From CAVRTM01 sp963724015 (GTDB lineage Bacteria > Actinomycetota > Actinomycetes > Actinomycetales > Dermatophilaceae), in contig CAVRTM010000014.1 of the NCBI GenBank assembly GCA_963724015.1, forward strand, positions 489,594 through 553,593: 64,000 nt of DNA, written 5' to 3'. How positions within the stretch are numbered: the stretch's first letter is position 1; each line of letters starts with the position of its first letter. Position numbers and translations under genes: made by a program. Below the pieces are notes generated by a model. It saw only the letters and a program-made list of their open reading frames with translations. It searched no databases and had not been told where the DNA came from. Below, in pieces: positions 1 through 9,848 of this stretch.

Positions 1-1
1 C

Positions 2-778
2 AGCGCGCACGGCGCGACCGTCCTGTCGGGTGTCGCGCCCACCCTGCTCAACGACCTGCTCGCCACGGCGGGTGCTGCGCCGGTGGACACCGAGCCGGCA
101 CCCGAGGGGGCGCAGCTGAAGGTCAACATGCTGCTGTCCCGGCTGCCGCGGCTGCGTGACGAGCGGGTGGACCCCCGGGCGGCGTTCGCCGGGACCTTCC
201 ACATCAACGAGACGTTCAGCCAGCTGCAGGACACGTACGCCGCGGCCGCCGCGGGCGCGGTGCCCGACCTGGTCCCGTGCGAGATCTACTGCCACTCGCT
301 CTCCGACCGCAGCATCCTCGGGCCCGAGCTGGCGGCCGGCGACGCGCAGACCCTGACGCTGTTCGGGCTGCACCTGCCGGCGCGGCTGTTCCGCGGGGAC
401 AACGAGGCCCGGCGCGAGGAGGCGCTCGCCGCCACGCTCCGGTCGCTGAACTCGGTGCTGGCCGAGCCGGTCGAGGACGTGCTGCTGCGCGGGCCGGACG
501 GGCGCCCGTGCCTGGAGGTGCGCACGCCGGTGGACCTCGAGCAGGACCTCGGCCTGCCCGGCGGCAACATCTTCCACCGCTCGCTGCAGTGGCCGTGGGC
601 CGAGACCCCGCAGCAGGTCGGCACGTGGGGGGTGGAGACCGTCCACGAGCGGGTGCTGGTGTGCGGGGCCGGCGCGCGCCGCGGGGGCGGCGTCAGCGGC
701 ATACCCGGTCACAACGCGGCGCAGGCGGTCCTGGCCGGGGCCCCGGCGCGCCCTGGTGCCCGCTCGTCGCGCGGGTAG
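2..778 (+). CDS. PYROXD2/phytoene-desaturase-like FAD oxidoreductase, C-terminal part
   Basis: The gene enters from outside the window; 258 residues are visible in one open frame from base 2 to a TAG at 776-778. The visible part resembles the C-terminal half of the NAD(P)/FAD-dependent phytoene dehydrogenase-like family (PYROXD2 group), with the features HINETFSQLQ, the segment CEIYCHSLSDRSIL and a C-terminal stretch GGNIFHRSLQWPW near a usual cofactor-binding GGN motif. The FAD-binding N-terminus is outside the window, so substrate and activity cannot be judged. A GTG at 83 is an internal codon, not the likely start, because the frame is open and protein-like upstream of it (SAHGATVLSGVAPTLLNDLL). 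The tail after about residue 225 is low-complexity Ala/Arg/Gly. Confidence 0.6.
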   Translation, partial: SAHGATVLSGVAPTLLNDLLATAGAAPVDTEPAPEGAQLKVNMLLSRLPRLRDERVDPRAAFAGTFHINETFSQLQDTYAAAAAGAVPDLVPCEIYCHSLSDRSILGPELAAGDAQTLTLFGLHLPARLFRGDNEARREEALAATLRSLNSVLAEPVEDVLLRGPDGRPCLEVRTPVDLEQDLGLPGGNIFHRSLQWPWAETPQQVGTWGVETVHERVLVCGAGARRGGGVSGIPGHNAAQAVLAGAPARPGARSSRG

Positions 779-793
779 GGCAGGATCGACGGC

Positions 794-2129
794 ATGGATC
801 GTCAGCAGGAGTTCGTCCTCCGCACCATCGAGGAGCGGGACATCCGCTTCGTCCGCCTCTGGTTCACCGACGTGCTCGGCCAGCTCAAGTCGGTCGCCGT
901 CGCCCCGGCCGAGCTGGAGGGGGCGTTCGCCGAGGGCATCGGCTTCGACGGCAGCGCCATCGAGGGCTTCGCGCGGGTCTACGAGGCCGACATGCTCGTG
1001 CGCCCCGACCCCTCGACGTTCCAGGCGCTGCCCTGGCGCGGCGACAACCCCGGCACCGCCCGGATGTTCGGCGACATCGTGCTGCCCGACCAGTCGCCCA
1101 GCTTCGCCGACTCCCGCTACGTGCTCAAGCGCGCGCTGGCCAAGGCGGCCGACCTCGGGTTCACCTTCTACACCCACCCCGAGATCGAGTTCTACCTGTT
1201 CGAGCAGCCGATGTCCGTCGACGGCGCCGGTCCCGGTGGACCAGGGCGGCTACTTCGACCACGTGCCGCACGGCACCGCCCACGACTTCCGCCGGGCCGC
1301 GATCACCATGCTGGAGTCCATGGGCATCTCGGTGGAGTTCAGCCACCACGAGAGGGGCCCGGGCCAGAACGAGATCGACCTGCGTTACGCCGACGCGCTC
1401 TCCACCGCCGACAACATCATGACGTTCCGCACGGTGATCAAGGAGGTGGCGCTCGAGCAGGGCGTCTTCGCCTCGTTCATGCCCAAGCCGCTGGCCGACC
1501 ACCCCGGCTCGGGCATGCACACCCACCTGTCGCTGTTCGAGGGCGACCGCAACGCCTTCCACGAGGCCGGCGCGCCGTACCAGCTCAGCCAGGTGGGCCG
1601 GCAGTTCATCGCCGGCCTGCTGCGGCACGGCGCCGAGATGACCGCGGTCACCAACCAGTGGGTGAACTCCTACAAGCGGCTCTGGGGCGGCGGCGAGGCC
1701 CCGGCCCACGTGTGCTGGGGGCACAACAACCGCAGCGCGCTGATCCGGGTGCCGATGTACAAGCCGAGCAAGGGCCAGAGCACCCGCGTCGAGGTGCGGT
1801 CGCTGGACTCGGCGTGCAACCCCTACCTCGCGTTCGCGCTGCTGCTCACGGCCGGGCTCAAGGGCATCGAGGAGGGCTACGAGCTGCCCGAGGAGGCCGA
1901 GGACGACGTCTGGTCGCTGACCGACGGCGAGCGCCGCGCGATGGGGATCCAGCCGCTGCCCTCGTCCCTGAGCGAGGCCATCTCGCTGATGGAGGGCTCC
2001 GAGCTGGTCGCGGACACCCTCGGCGAGCACGTCTTCGACTTCTTCCTGCGCAACAAGCGGGCCGAGTGGGAGGACTACCGCAGCCAGGTGACCCCGTTCG
2101 AGCTGCGCCGCTACCTGCCGCGGCTCTGA
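794..2129 (+). CDS. glnA: glutamine synthetase, type I, GlnA2-like (one frameshift)
   Basis: ATP-dependent glutamate + ammonia ligase, cytoplasmic dodecamer in this family; about 445 residues, the usual type I length. Visible signatures are GFDGSAIEGFARV, the metal-site HPEIEFYLFE, GPGQNEIDLRYADAL, MPKPLADHPGSGMHTHLSL and RVEVRSLDSACNPYLAFA. The usual adenylylation motif NLYDLPP of GSI-beta is absent (GYELPEEAEDDVW at that place), so it looks like the GlnA2/GSI-alpha-like paralogue rather than the main adenylylated enzyme. The glnA2-glnE order is the known mycobacterial arrangement. The reading frame moves by +1 near 1225-1240 (an extra base in the ccggtccc run is the simplest reading: MSVDGA|VPVDQGGYFD). 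ATG 794 has a weak AGGA 9 bases upstream. Confidence 0.88.
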
Positions 2130-2159
2130 CCGGCCGTGCCTCCTCGGTAGGTTGAGCCG

Positions 2160-5100
2160 GTGACCTCCTCCTCGCGGGCGACGACGAGCCGGGCGGGTCA
2201 GCTGGCGCGGCTGGGGTTCGCCGACGCCGCGCGCGCCGACCAGCTGCTGGACGACCCGGCGCTGGCCGGGCTGTTCGACCCCTTCGACGACGTCTTCGGC
2301 GACGGCGTCGTCGACGCGCTCGGCGCCGTCGCCGACCCCGACCTGGCCCTGCTCGGCCTGGTCCGGCTGATGGAGGCGCTGCGCAGGCTGGACGACGACG
2401 GCCAGCACAGCGTGCGCGAGCTCGTCGCCACCCTGCGCCACCGCGGACCCGGCCAGGACCGGCTGCTGGCCGTCCTCGGGTCCTCCGTGGCCCTGGGCAA
2501 CCACCTGGTCGCCCACCCCGACCACTGGACGCTCGGTCACCACCGCGACGCGGCGTACGGCGGGCGAGCGCAGGGACGAGCTGGTCGCCGCCGTCGGCCC
2601 GCAGCGGCGCGGCGAGCGCACGGCGTACGACGCGCTGCGGGTCGCCTACCGGCGCGAGCTGCTCGGCATCGCCGCGCTGGACCTGACCGCGGCCCGGGCG
2701 GTGGACGAGCTGCCCGAGACGGCGGCGGCGCTGGCCGACCTGGCCTGCGCTGCCCTGGAGGCGGCCCTCGCCATCGCCCGTGAGGAGGTGGGGGAGGCCG
2801 CCGACGGCTGCCGGTTCGCCGTCATCGGCATGGGCAAGTGCGGCGGCCGGGAGCTCAACTACGTCAGCGACGTGGACGTGATCTTCGTGGTCGAGCCCGC
2901 GGACCGCGAGGACGGCGGGCCACCGGACGAGACGGCGACCGTGTCCGTGGGCACCCAGCTGGCGACCAGCCTGATGCGCGCCTGCTCGGCGTCGACGGCC
3001 GAGGGGACCCTGTGGCCGGTGGACGCCGCGCTGCGCCCGGAGGGCAAGAACGGCCCGCTGGTGCGCACGGTCGAGAGCCACCGGCAGTACTACGAGCGGT
3101 GGGCCAAGACGTGGGAGTTCCAGGCGCTGCTCAAGGCCCGCCCGATCGCCGGGGACCTCGAGCTGGGGGAGGCCTACCTGGCCGCGGTCCGCCCGCTGGT
3201 CTGGCAGGCGGCCAGCCGCGACAACTTCGTCGAGGACGTGCAGGCCATGCGCCGCCGGGTGGAGCAGCACGTGCCGGCGACCGAGGCCGCGCGCCAGCTC
3301 AAGCTGGGGCCCGGTGGGCTGCGCGACGTCGAGTTCAGCGTCCAGCTGCTGCAGCTCGTGCACGGGCGCGCCGACGAGGCCCTGCGCTCGGGCACGACCC
3401 TGGAGGCGCTCGCGGCGCTCAGCGACGGCGGCTACGTCGGCCGCGACGACGCCGCGGTGCTGGAGGAGTCCTACCGCCTGCTGCGCACGCTGGAGCACCG
3501 GATCCAGCTGTTCCGGCTGCGCCGCACGCACCTGATGCCCACCGACGAGGCGGACCTGCGCCGGCTGGGCCGCGCGGTCGGGCACCGGCGTGACGCGGCG
3601 AAGGAGGTGGTCGCGCAGTGGCAGGCCCAGGCCCGTGAGGTGCGCCGGATCCACGAGCGGCTTGTTCTACCGGCCGCTGCTGACCGCCGCCGCCCGGCTG
3701 AGCAACGCGGAGGCGCGGCTGACCCCCGAGGCCGCACGCGAGCGCCTGGCCGCGCTCGGTTTCCGCGACCCCGGCGGCGCGATGCGGCACATCGAGGCGC
3801 TCACCGCCGGTGTCAGCCGTCGCGCCGCGATCCAGCGCACGCTGCTGCCGGTGATGCTCGGCTGGTTCGCCGACGAGGCCGACCCCGACGCCGGGCTGCT
3901 CTCCTTCCGCACCATCAGCGAGTCCCTCGGCACCACCCACTGGTACCTCAAGATGCTGCGCGACGAGGGCAGCGCCGCCGAGCGGCTCGCGCACGTGCTG
4001 GCCCGCAGCCGCTACGCCGCCGACCTCCTGATCCGCGCGCCGGAGTCGGTGGCCATCCTCGGCGACCACGGGGGCCTGAGCCCGCGCCCGCGCGAGGCGC
4101 TGGCGGGCACCATGGCGGCGGCGACCCGGCGCAAGGAGTCCGCCGACGACGCGATGACGGCGGCGCGCGTGGTCCGCCGCCAGGAGCTGTTCCGCGTCGC
4201 CGTCGCGGACCTGACCGGTGCGCTGGACCTCACCGGGGTCGGCTGCGCCCTCACCGACCTCACCGCCGCCACGCTGCAGGCGGCCCTCGACATCGCCGTG
4301 CGCGGGGTCGAGGCCGACCGTGGCCCGCTCGAGGACCCGCCTGCTGGTGGTCGGCATGGGCCGGCTGGGGGGCGCCGAGATGGGCTACGCCAGCGACGCC
4401 GACGTGCTCTTCGTGCACCAGCCCGACCCCGGGGCCGACGACGCGGCGGCGCAGCAGGGCGCCACGCTGGTCGTCCAGGAGATGCGCCGGCTGCTCGGGG
4501 CCGCCGGCCCGGACCCGCAGCTCGGCCTGGACGCCGACCTGCGGCCCGAGGGCAAGAACGGGCCGCTGGTGCGCACGCTGCAGTCCTACCGTGCCTACTA
4601 CGCGCGCTGGTCGCTGGTCTGGGAGGCCCAGGCGCTGCTGCGGGCCACGCCGATCGCGGGGGACGCCGACCTGGGCCGGGAGTTCCTCGACCTGGTCGAC
4701 CCGCTGAGGTGGCCGGCCGGGGGTCTGGCAGCCACACGACGTGCGCGAGATCCGCACGCTCAAGGCCCGGATGGAGTCCGAGCGGCTGCCCCGGGGCGCC
4801 GACCCGAAGGCGCACCTCAAGCTGGGCCTGGGCGGGCTCTCCGACGTGGAGTGGACCGTGCAGCTGCTGCAGCTGCGCCACGGGTCCGAGGTGCCCGCGT
4901 TGCGGACGACCTCCACCCTGGAGGGGCTCGCCGCGGCGCGGGAGGCCGGCCTGCTGCCCGACGCCGACGCCGACGCCCTCGGGGCCGCATGGCAGCTGGC
5001 CTCCCGGCTGCGCAACGCCGGGGTGCTGTGGCGTGGCCGCCCTGTCCAGGCGCTGCCCAGCGACCTGCGCGACGCCGACGGCATCGGGCGGATCGTCGGC

Positions 5101-5199
5101 CGCGAGCCGGGCACCGGTGCGGCACTGGCCGAGGACTACCGCCGGCTGGCGCGGCGCGCGCGGGCAGCCGTCGTGTCGACCTTCTACGAGTCGGCCTAG
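2160..5199 (+). CDS. glnE: glutamine-synthetase adenylyltransferase GlnE (four frameshifts)
   Basis: Bifunctional enzyme that adds and removes AMP on glutamine synthetase in response to PII. About 1,000 residues, the normal size, with both nucleotidyltransferase cores visible: GMGKCGGRELNYVSDVDVIF in the N-terminal half and GMGRLGGAEMGYASDADVLF in the C-terminal half, each followed by the ALRPEGKNGPLVRT / DLRPEGKNGPLVRT motif and KLGPGGLRDVEF / KLGLGGLSDVEW. The frame shifts by +1 near 2530-2560, at 3661-3664 (RIHERL|FYRPLL, extra t), near 4320-4335 (before TRLLVVGMG) and near 4730-4737 (WPAGGLAAT|DVREIR, extra a). Four breaks in a conserved single-copy regulator argue for sequence errors. 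The GTG start at 2160 lies 30 bases after glnA. Confidence 0.88.
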
Positions 5200-5217
5200 G
5201 ACTGTAACGTCGGCCCG

Positions 5218-6487
5218 GTGAACACCCAGGGGGCCCAAACGGGAGCGAACGCGGTCATGCCGTCGTACGCACAGCTTTTCCGCGTGCGCGCGTTCGTCGC
5301 GATCTTCGTCGCCAACGCCCTCTCGGCCTGGGGTGACCACCTGGCGCGGCTGACCGTCGCGGCGTTCGTGCTGGCCCGGTCGGGCTCGCCCCTGGCTGCC
5401 GCCACCACCCTGGCCGTCAGCCTCATCCCCTCGTTGTTCGGTCGCAGCCTGCTCGGCCCGATCGCCGACCGCTTTCCCTACCGCAACGTCCTGATCGCCG
5501 CGGGCGTCGTGCGCGCCGCGTTCGTCGGGCTCATCATCGTCGCGGTCGCAGGCGGGTGGTCCCTGGTCTGGCTGCTGTCGCTGCTGTTCCTCCTCGAGCT
5601 CGCCGGCGGGCCGGCCGTCACCTCGATGCGCATCCTGCTCACGGACCTGTTCGAGGACCGCCGGCTCTACACCCGCGCGCTGGGCCTGAACGGCCTCTCC
5701 GAGCAGGTCAACCAGGTCATCGGTCTCGGCGTCGGTGGCGTGGTCGTCTTCGCCGTCGGGGCCACCAACGCCCTCTGGTTCGACCTCGCCACGTTCCTGC
5801 TCGGCGCCCTCGTGGTGGCGCTGACGATCCGGCACCGGCCGGTGGTCGGCACGCCGAGCGCGGGGCTCGCGGGCTACTTCCGGGACATCGTCGACCGGTG
5901 GCCGCTACCTGGCCCACCACCGGGTGCTCGCCGCCATGCTGGCGCTGGGCCTGGCGACCTCCTGGGCGATCGCCGCGCCGGAGGCGGTGGCCCTGGCCTA
6001 CGCCGCCGAGGCGGGCCAGGCGCGGTACGGCGGGCTGCTGATGGCCGCGCCGATGGCCGGCGCGGTGGTGGGCCTGCTGGTGCTGGGCCGGTGGCAGCCG
6101 CGGGACCAGAACAGCCGGATCATCACCATGGCGCTCCTGATGCCCGTCCCGCTCCTTGCCACCGTGTTCCAGCCGCCGCTGGTCGTCACCGGGCTGCTGT
6201 GGTTCCTCAACGGGGCACTGCAGGCCTTCATGCTGCCGCTGCAGGCGACGTTCTCCCTGCTGGTGACACCGGAGATGCGAGGGCGGGTCTTCGGGCTCGC
6301 CAGTGCGCTGACCGTCTCGGCGACCGGCATCGCGTTCCTGGTCAGCGGCCTGGTGGCCCAGCAGCTGACGGCCGCCGCAGCCGTGTCCGTGGCCGCGGTC
6401 GTCAGCCTCGGCGCCATCGTCCTGCTGGCCGTCCGCTGGCCCCGCCGGGCGCTCGCGCGGGCCGTCACCGAGGTCTACGAGTCCTGA
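5218..6487 (+). CDS. MFS transporter (one frameshift)
   Basis: Major facilitator of about 420 residues in two open pieces. The first (GTG 5218 to about 5900) has an N-terminal helix set beginning VFVANALSAWGDHLARLTVAAF and a loop GPIADRFPYRN resembling the conserved MFS loop 2-3 motif. The second (about 5905 to TGA 6487) holds the other six hydrophobic segments. They join as DRW|RYLAHHRVLAAML if one c is extra in tggccgctac near 5900. The family is that of drug or metabolite exporters (MFS_3/TetA-like); the substrate cannot be read from sequence. An internal ATG at 5257 (MPSYAQLFRVRAF) is an equally possible start; neither has a clear ribosome site. Confidence 0.75.
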
Positions 6488-6658
6488 CCGCCAGGATCTC
6501 GGGCCGCGCGGGGAAGGGCCGGGCGTCGAGCCCGCGGCGGAGCGCGTGGTGGGCCTGTCCGTTGACCGCCCGGCCATGTTATTTTCTCGCTGTCCGACCC
6601 GGTCAAGGCACCAGCCCGCGACGTCGTGCGGTGGCCCTCGGAAGTCCCGGAGCTCGGA

Positions 6659-7561
6659 ATGTCAGTAGTTGTTCCCACCCGCAGCGCCTCCCTCGTCGTC
6701 GCCACCCGCACGGCGCCCGCGGCGATGCCGCTGCCCCTGCCCGCCGGGCCGTGGGGCGCGGTGGAGGCGCTGGCCGCGCTCGATGAGGCGCGACCGCTCC
6801 TGCCGGTGGGTCTTCCCCACGCGACCGTGGTCAGCGCGCTCACCACGGTCGTCCTGCGGGCCGGCGACTGCGCCGTCAAGGTCTACCCGCCGGGCACCGA
6901 CCCCGCCCACCTGGACCGCCTCGCCACCGCCCTCGCCGGATCCGCCACCGCGCACCTGCCCACGGCGCCGGCCGTCGTCACGTCGTACGGCGTCCTCACC
7001 GTCACGCCGTGGCTGCCCGGCACCGGCTCGGTGACCTGGCCGGAGCTGGGCGCGCTGCTGCGGGCGTTCCACACCGAGCACGCCGGCGCCGACGTGCCGC
7101 GCTGGACGCCGCTCTCGCGGCTGGAGTCCCAGGTCGCCGGTCTGCCTGCGGAGTGGGCCGAGGTGCTCCGAGCTGCCCGCGACGGGCTGCTCCGGGCCCT
7201 CGCGGAGGTCGACTCGTGGGTGGGGGAGGGCGCCATCCACGGCGACGTGTCACCGGCGAACGTGATGCGCACCCCGGAGGGTCCGCGGCTGATCGACCTG
7301 GACTGGGTGGCTCGCGCGCCGCGGGAGTACGACCTGGCCAGCGCCGCACGGCGCGTGCGCGCCGGTGAGATGTCGCGACGCGACTACGCGAGGTTCTGCA
7401 CGGCGTACGGCGTGGACGTCCGGAGCTGGCCGGGCCTGCCGCTGATGGACCGGATCGCCGACCTCGGCGGCGTCGCGTTCCGGCTGTGGGACTGCCGGCA
7501 CCACGGGCAGGACCTGGCCTGGGTGGAGCGGGAGCTCCGGGAGTGGACCATGCCGCTCTGA
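6659..7561 (+). CDS. aminoglycoside-phosphotransferase-fold kinase
   Basis: 300-residue soluble protein of the APH/choline-kinase fold. The catalytic loop HGDVSPANVM (H-x-D-x4-N) is at about residue 197 and the metal-binding LIDLDWV follows about 13 residues later; an N-terminal VVLRAGDCAVKVYPPG holds the likely ATP-site lysine. Known members phosphorylate small alcohols, sugars or antibiotics; this one has no close context to name a substrate. ATG 6659 is chosen over an earlier in-frame ATG at 6626 because GGAGC lies about 8 bases upstream and the longer N-terminus looks uncoded. It is monocistronic between the MFS gene and a convergent phosphatase gene. Confidence 0.7.
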   Translation: MSVVVPTRSASLVVATRTAPAAMPLPLPAGPWGAVEALAALDEARPLLPVGLPHATVVSALTTVVLRAGDCAVKVYPPGTDPAHLDRLATALAGSATAHLPTAPAVVTSYGVLTVTPWLPGTGSVTWPELGALLRAFHTEHAGADVPRWTPLSRLESQVAGLPAEWAEVLRAARDGLLRALAEVDSWVGEGAIHGDVSPANVMRTPEGPRLIDLDWVARAPREYDLASAARRVRAGEMSRRDYARFCTAYGVDVRSWPGLPLMDRIADLGGVAFRLWDCRHHGQDLAWVERELREWTMPL

Positions 7562-7609
7562 GCCGTCGGCACCGGGCGTGCGGCTCGGTCCTGCGGCGGG
7601 CGCCGTTCC

Positions 7610-8110
7610 TCAGGCGGGAGCGGGCAGGGACGAGAGCCAGGCGGCGAAGTCGTCGTTGTTCGCGACGCCGTCCCGCCGCGCCCGCACGTGGGCCAGGGCG
7701 TCCGCACCGGAGAGGCCGAGCAGCTCACGCACGACCAGCGTGGCGACCAGCCCGGAGCGGTTGCGGCCGAAGGTGCAGTGGACCAGCGCACGGTGGCCCT
7801 CACCGACCAGACCGGCGACCAGGCCCGCCAGCCGGAGCGTCACTGCGGGGTCGGGGACGTCGTCGCCGTCCACGAGCGGGCACTTGAGGTAGGTCAGCCC
7901 CTCGATCGCCTCGGCCGGCGGGAACGCGTCGGGGTCGGCCAGGTCGAGCACCACGTCGATGCCGGTCTCCCGCACCCAGTCGAAGTCCACCGGGCAGCCG
8001 CCCTGCCACAGCCGCCCGGGCACGAGCTCGCTCGGCGGGTCGGCGGGGTCGACGCCGGGCAGCTCCACGGGGTCGGTCGTCCAGTTCAGCTCGTCAGCGG
8101 TCTCGGTCAC
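7610..8110 (-). CDS. dual-specificity/tyrosine protein phosphatase-like protein
   Basis: 166-residue cysteine phosphatase. The signature HCTFGRNRSG (HCx5R) is at about residues 111-120, with an upstream general-acid Asp candidate in CPLVDGDDVPDP. It resembles the atypical dual-specificity phosphatase group; physiological targets may be phosphoproteins or phosphoinositides. It starts with GTG 8110 and ends 46 bases from the convergent APH-like gene. The Ser/Thr kinase at 15 kb is a possible functional partner, but this is inference only. Confidence 0.75.
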   Translation of the reverse strand: MTETADELNWTTDPVELPGVDPADPPSELVPGRLWQGGCPVDFDWVRETGIDVVLDLADPDAFPPAEAIEGLTYLKCPLVDGDDVPDPAVTLRLAGLVAGLVGEGHRALVHCTFGRNRSGLVATLVVRELLGLSGADALAHVRARRDGVANNDDFAAWLSSLPAPA

Positions 8111-8195
8111 CCCCGGAGGGTATCCGGCGGTGTGCCCGCGGACGCTGCCCGGGCCGGCGGAACCTCCACGGCCGGTACGGCGGGTGCCGGTCCGC

Positions 8196-8960
8196 TCAGC
8201 GGGGCCGCGAGGCGCGGTGCACGGCGACGCCGATCAGCACGGCGGCGGCGACCATCACGATGACACCGGCCGCGACGAGCAGCGCGCCGACCCAGGCCAG
8301 CCAGGGCGCGGACACCCCGACGTCGATGCTCGCAGTGACGGGCCCGGTGCCGTCCGCATTCATGAGGACCATCGACCACCGCCCGGTGCGCGGCGTCCAG
8401 AAGACGTCCTGCTCACCTGGTCCGGTCGACTGCACCTGCCAGACGCCGGCTCCGTCCGGCGGCGTCGACGGCGCGGCGCCGGGCAGGTCGCGTGCCTCGC
8501 CGCCTGCCGTGCCGGGGAGGGTCCGGGCCACGCCGGCGAGGTAGGTGTCCACCGCCGCGGCATGGCCGATGCCGATGAACACCGGTGTCCCTACGTCCTG
8601 CGGAGTCGCCCGGACCCTCACGGTCCCGGCGACCTGCGCCGGCACGGTGGGGTCCGCGGCCGGGCCCTGCAGGAGGACGTCCCCGACCACGACGGCGTAG
8701 CCGGCGCTGGAGAACGACTGGGCGGGGCTGGTGAGGTAGCCGTTGTCGCGCATCGTCCGGGTCGCCACCAGGACGGCGGTGCCACCCACGAGGAGCAGCA
8801 TGGCGACCACGGCCAGCAGTGAGCCCGCGACGACGCTGATCGACCGGCCCGCGTTCCATCCCCGGTCGTCGGTGACCGCGGCCGGCTGGTCGCCTGCGGC
8901 CGCCCGGCCGCCGGCGGAGGCGCCCTCGGGCCCGGCGAGGGAACCGGCCGACGGCGTCAC
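8196..8960 (-). CDS. membrane-anchored protein with extracytoplasmic domain, unknown function
   Basis: 254 residues. A hydrophobic helix at about 42-68 (SISVVAGSLLAVVAMLLLVG), then about 140 residues of beta-rich extracytoplasmic sequence (FIGIGHAAAVDTYLAGVA, a Trp-rich end VFWTPRTGRWSMVLMNADG), then a C-terminal helix (WLAWVGALLVAAGVIVMVAA) and a basic tail. I do not recognise the domain with confidence. Its GTG start at 8960 overlaps the TGA of the upstream DUF4389 gene by four bases (GTGA), so the two are translated together and probably work together. Confidence 0.65.
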   Translation of the reverse strand: MTPSAGSLAGPEGASAGGRAAAGDQPAAVTDDRGWNAGRSISVVAGSLLAVVAMLLLVGGTAVLVATRTMRDNGYLTSPAQSFSSAGYAVVVGDVLLQGPAADPTVPAQVAGTVRVRATPQDVGTPVFIGIGHAAAVDTYLAGVARTLPGTAGGEARDLPGAAPSTPPDGAGVWQVQSTGPGEQDVFWTPRTGRWSMVLMNADGTGPVTASIDVGVSAPWLAWVGALLVAAGVIVMVAAAVLIGVAVHRASRPR

Positions 8961-9715
8961 GACGGCGAGGGGGCGGTGTCGGTGACCGGTGGCTGCGGCG
9001 GGGAGCCCGGCAGCTGCAGCGCGGCGGCGGGGTCCTGGCCGCCCATGTCCAGGCGGAACGGCGGGTACTCGTCGGTCATCAGCGACACGTAGGCCGCCAC
9101 CCGCAGGACCCAGCGGTTCACCCCGAGCAGCAGGTCGTACAGCGGCCTCGGGTAGCTGCCGGTGAACGCCAGCAGCACCGCGGCGACCAGCACCAGGATC
9201 CCGAGGAGGCCGCCGCCCCATACCTGCTGCCACTGGCCGTTGGACTGTTGGACCGCCCAGGTGCCCGACCCGAGGAACACCCCGACCACGATGTACTGCG
9301 GGATCGCCAGCAGCCACCACTTCACCAGCACCAGCCCCCGGGACAGGTGCTCGGGGTAGTCGACGTCGAAGTGCGCGGGGTAGTCGGCCTTGTCGTGCAG
9401 GCTGAACGGCGGGTAGCGGTCCGTGGCCAGCGCGCCGTAGGAGTAGTAGGCGACCCGCCAGGACCAGCGCAGGACGCCGACGTTGAAGTCGAAGATCGCG
9501 CGCGGATAGCGGCCGGTGATGAGGATCGCGACGAGCGCCACGATGCTGAGGACCGTAAAGGCGATCCACAAGAACGCCAGCACGATGTAGTGGGGAATCG
9601 CCAGCAGCCACTTGACCAACCACAGCCAGCGAGACGCGACGGGCTGCGGAGCCGCCTGCACGTGGACGGGGTAGCGGCGGGAGATGGGGCCGACGGGTGC
9701 GTCTGCAACTGCCAT
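8957..9715 (-). CDS. DUF4389 membrane protein
   Basis: 252 residues with two copies of the same unit: WLVKWLLAIPHYIVLAFLW...GRYPRAIFDFNVGVLRW and LVLVKWWLLAIPQYIVVGVFLG...GSYPRPLYDLLLGVNRW, each followed by ...YPPF. This is the pattern of DUF4389 proteins, of unknown function, common in actinobacteria. Four hydrophobic segments. ATG 9715 is chosen because GGAGGG lies 7 bases upstream; an ATG 30 bases further out lacks one. First gene of a two-gene operon; a perfect inverted repeat lies about 60-80 bases upstream. Confidence 0.78.
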   Translation of the reverse strand: MAVADAPVGPISRRYPVHVQAAPQPVASRWLWLVKWLLAIPHYIVLAFLWIAFTVLSIVALVAILITGRYPRAIFDFNVGVLRWSWRVAYYSYGALATDRYPPFSLHDKADYPAHFDVDYPEHLSRGLVLVKWWLLAIPQYIVVGVFLGSGTWAVQQSNGQWQQVWGGGLLGILVLVAAVLLAFTGSYPRPLYDLLLGVNRWVLRVAAYVSLMTDEYPPFRLDMGGQDPAAALQLPGSPPQPPVTDTAPSPS

Positions 9716-9774
9716 GGTGGGACCCTCCAGCGTGGTTGCCTGCACCTGAGGTTCTCGGGGCCCGTTCCGCCGAG

Positions 9775-9796
9775 GACAGGGCCGTTGGTCCCTGTC
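9775..9796. promoter_or_regulatory. 22-bp inverted repeat, DosR/DevR-like box, upstream of DUF4389 operon
   Basis: Perfect 7-8-7 repeat: GACAGGG, eight bases, CCCTGTC. The core GGGCCGTTGGTCCC fits the GGGnC-N4-GnCCC pattern known for DosR/DevR response regulators (reverse strand GGGACCAACGGCCC). It sits about 60 bases before the DUF4389 start on the minus strand. Role inferred from pattern only. Confidence 0.4.
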
Positions 9797-9848
9797 ACCC
9801 CGGCCGCGCGCGTACGACGAGCCGCCGCAGCCCCGTTCGGGGCGCCGG

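Noticed and set aside
794..5199. Programmed ribosomal frameshifting in glnA/glnE
   Set aside because: No slippery heptamer or common motif at the breaks, and unrelated genes elsewhere show the same kind of break.
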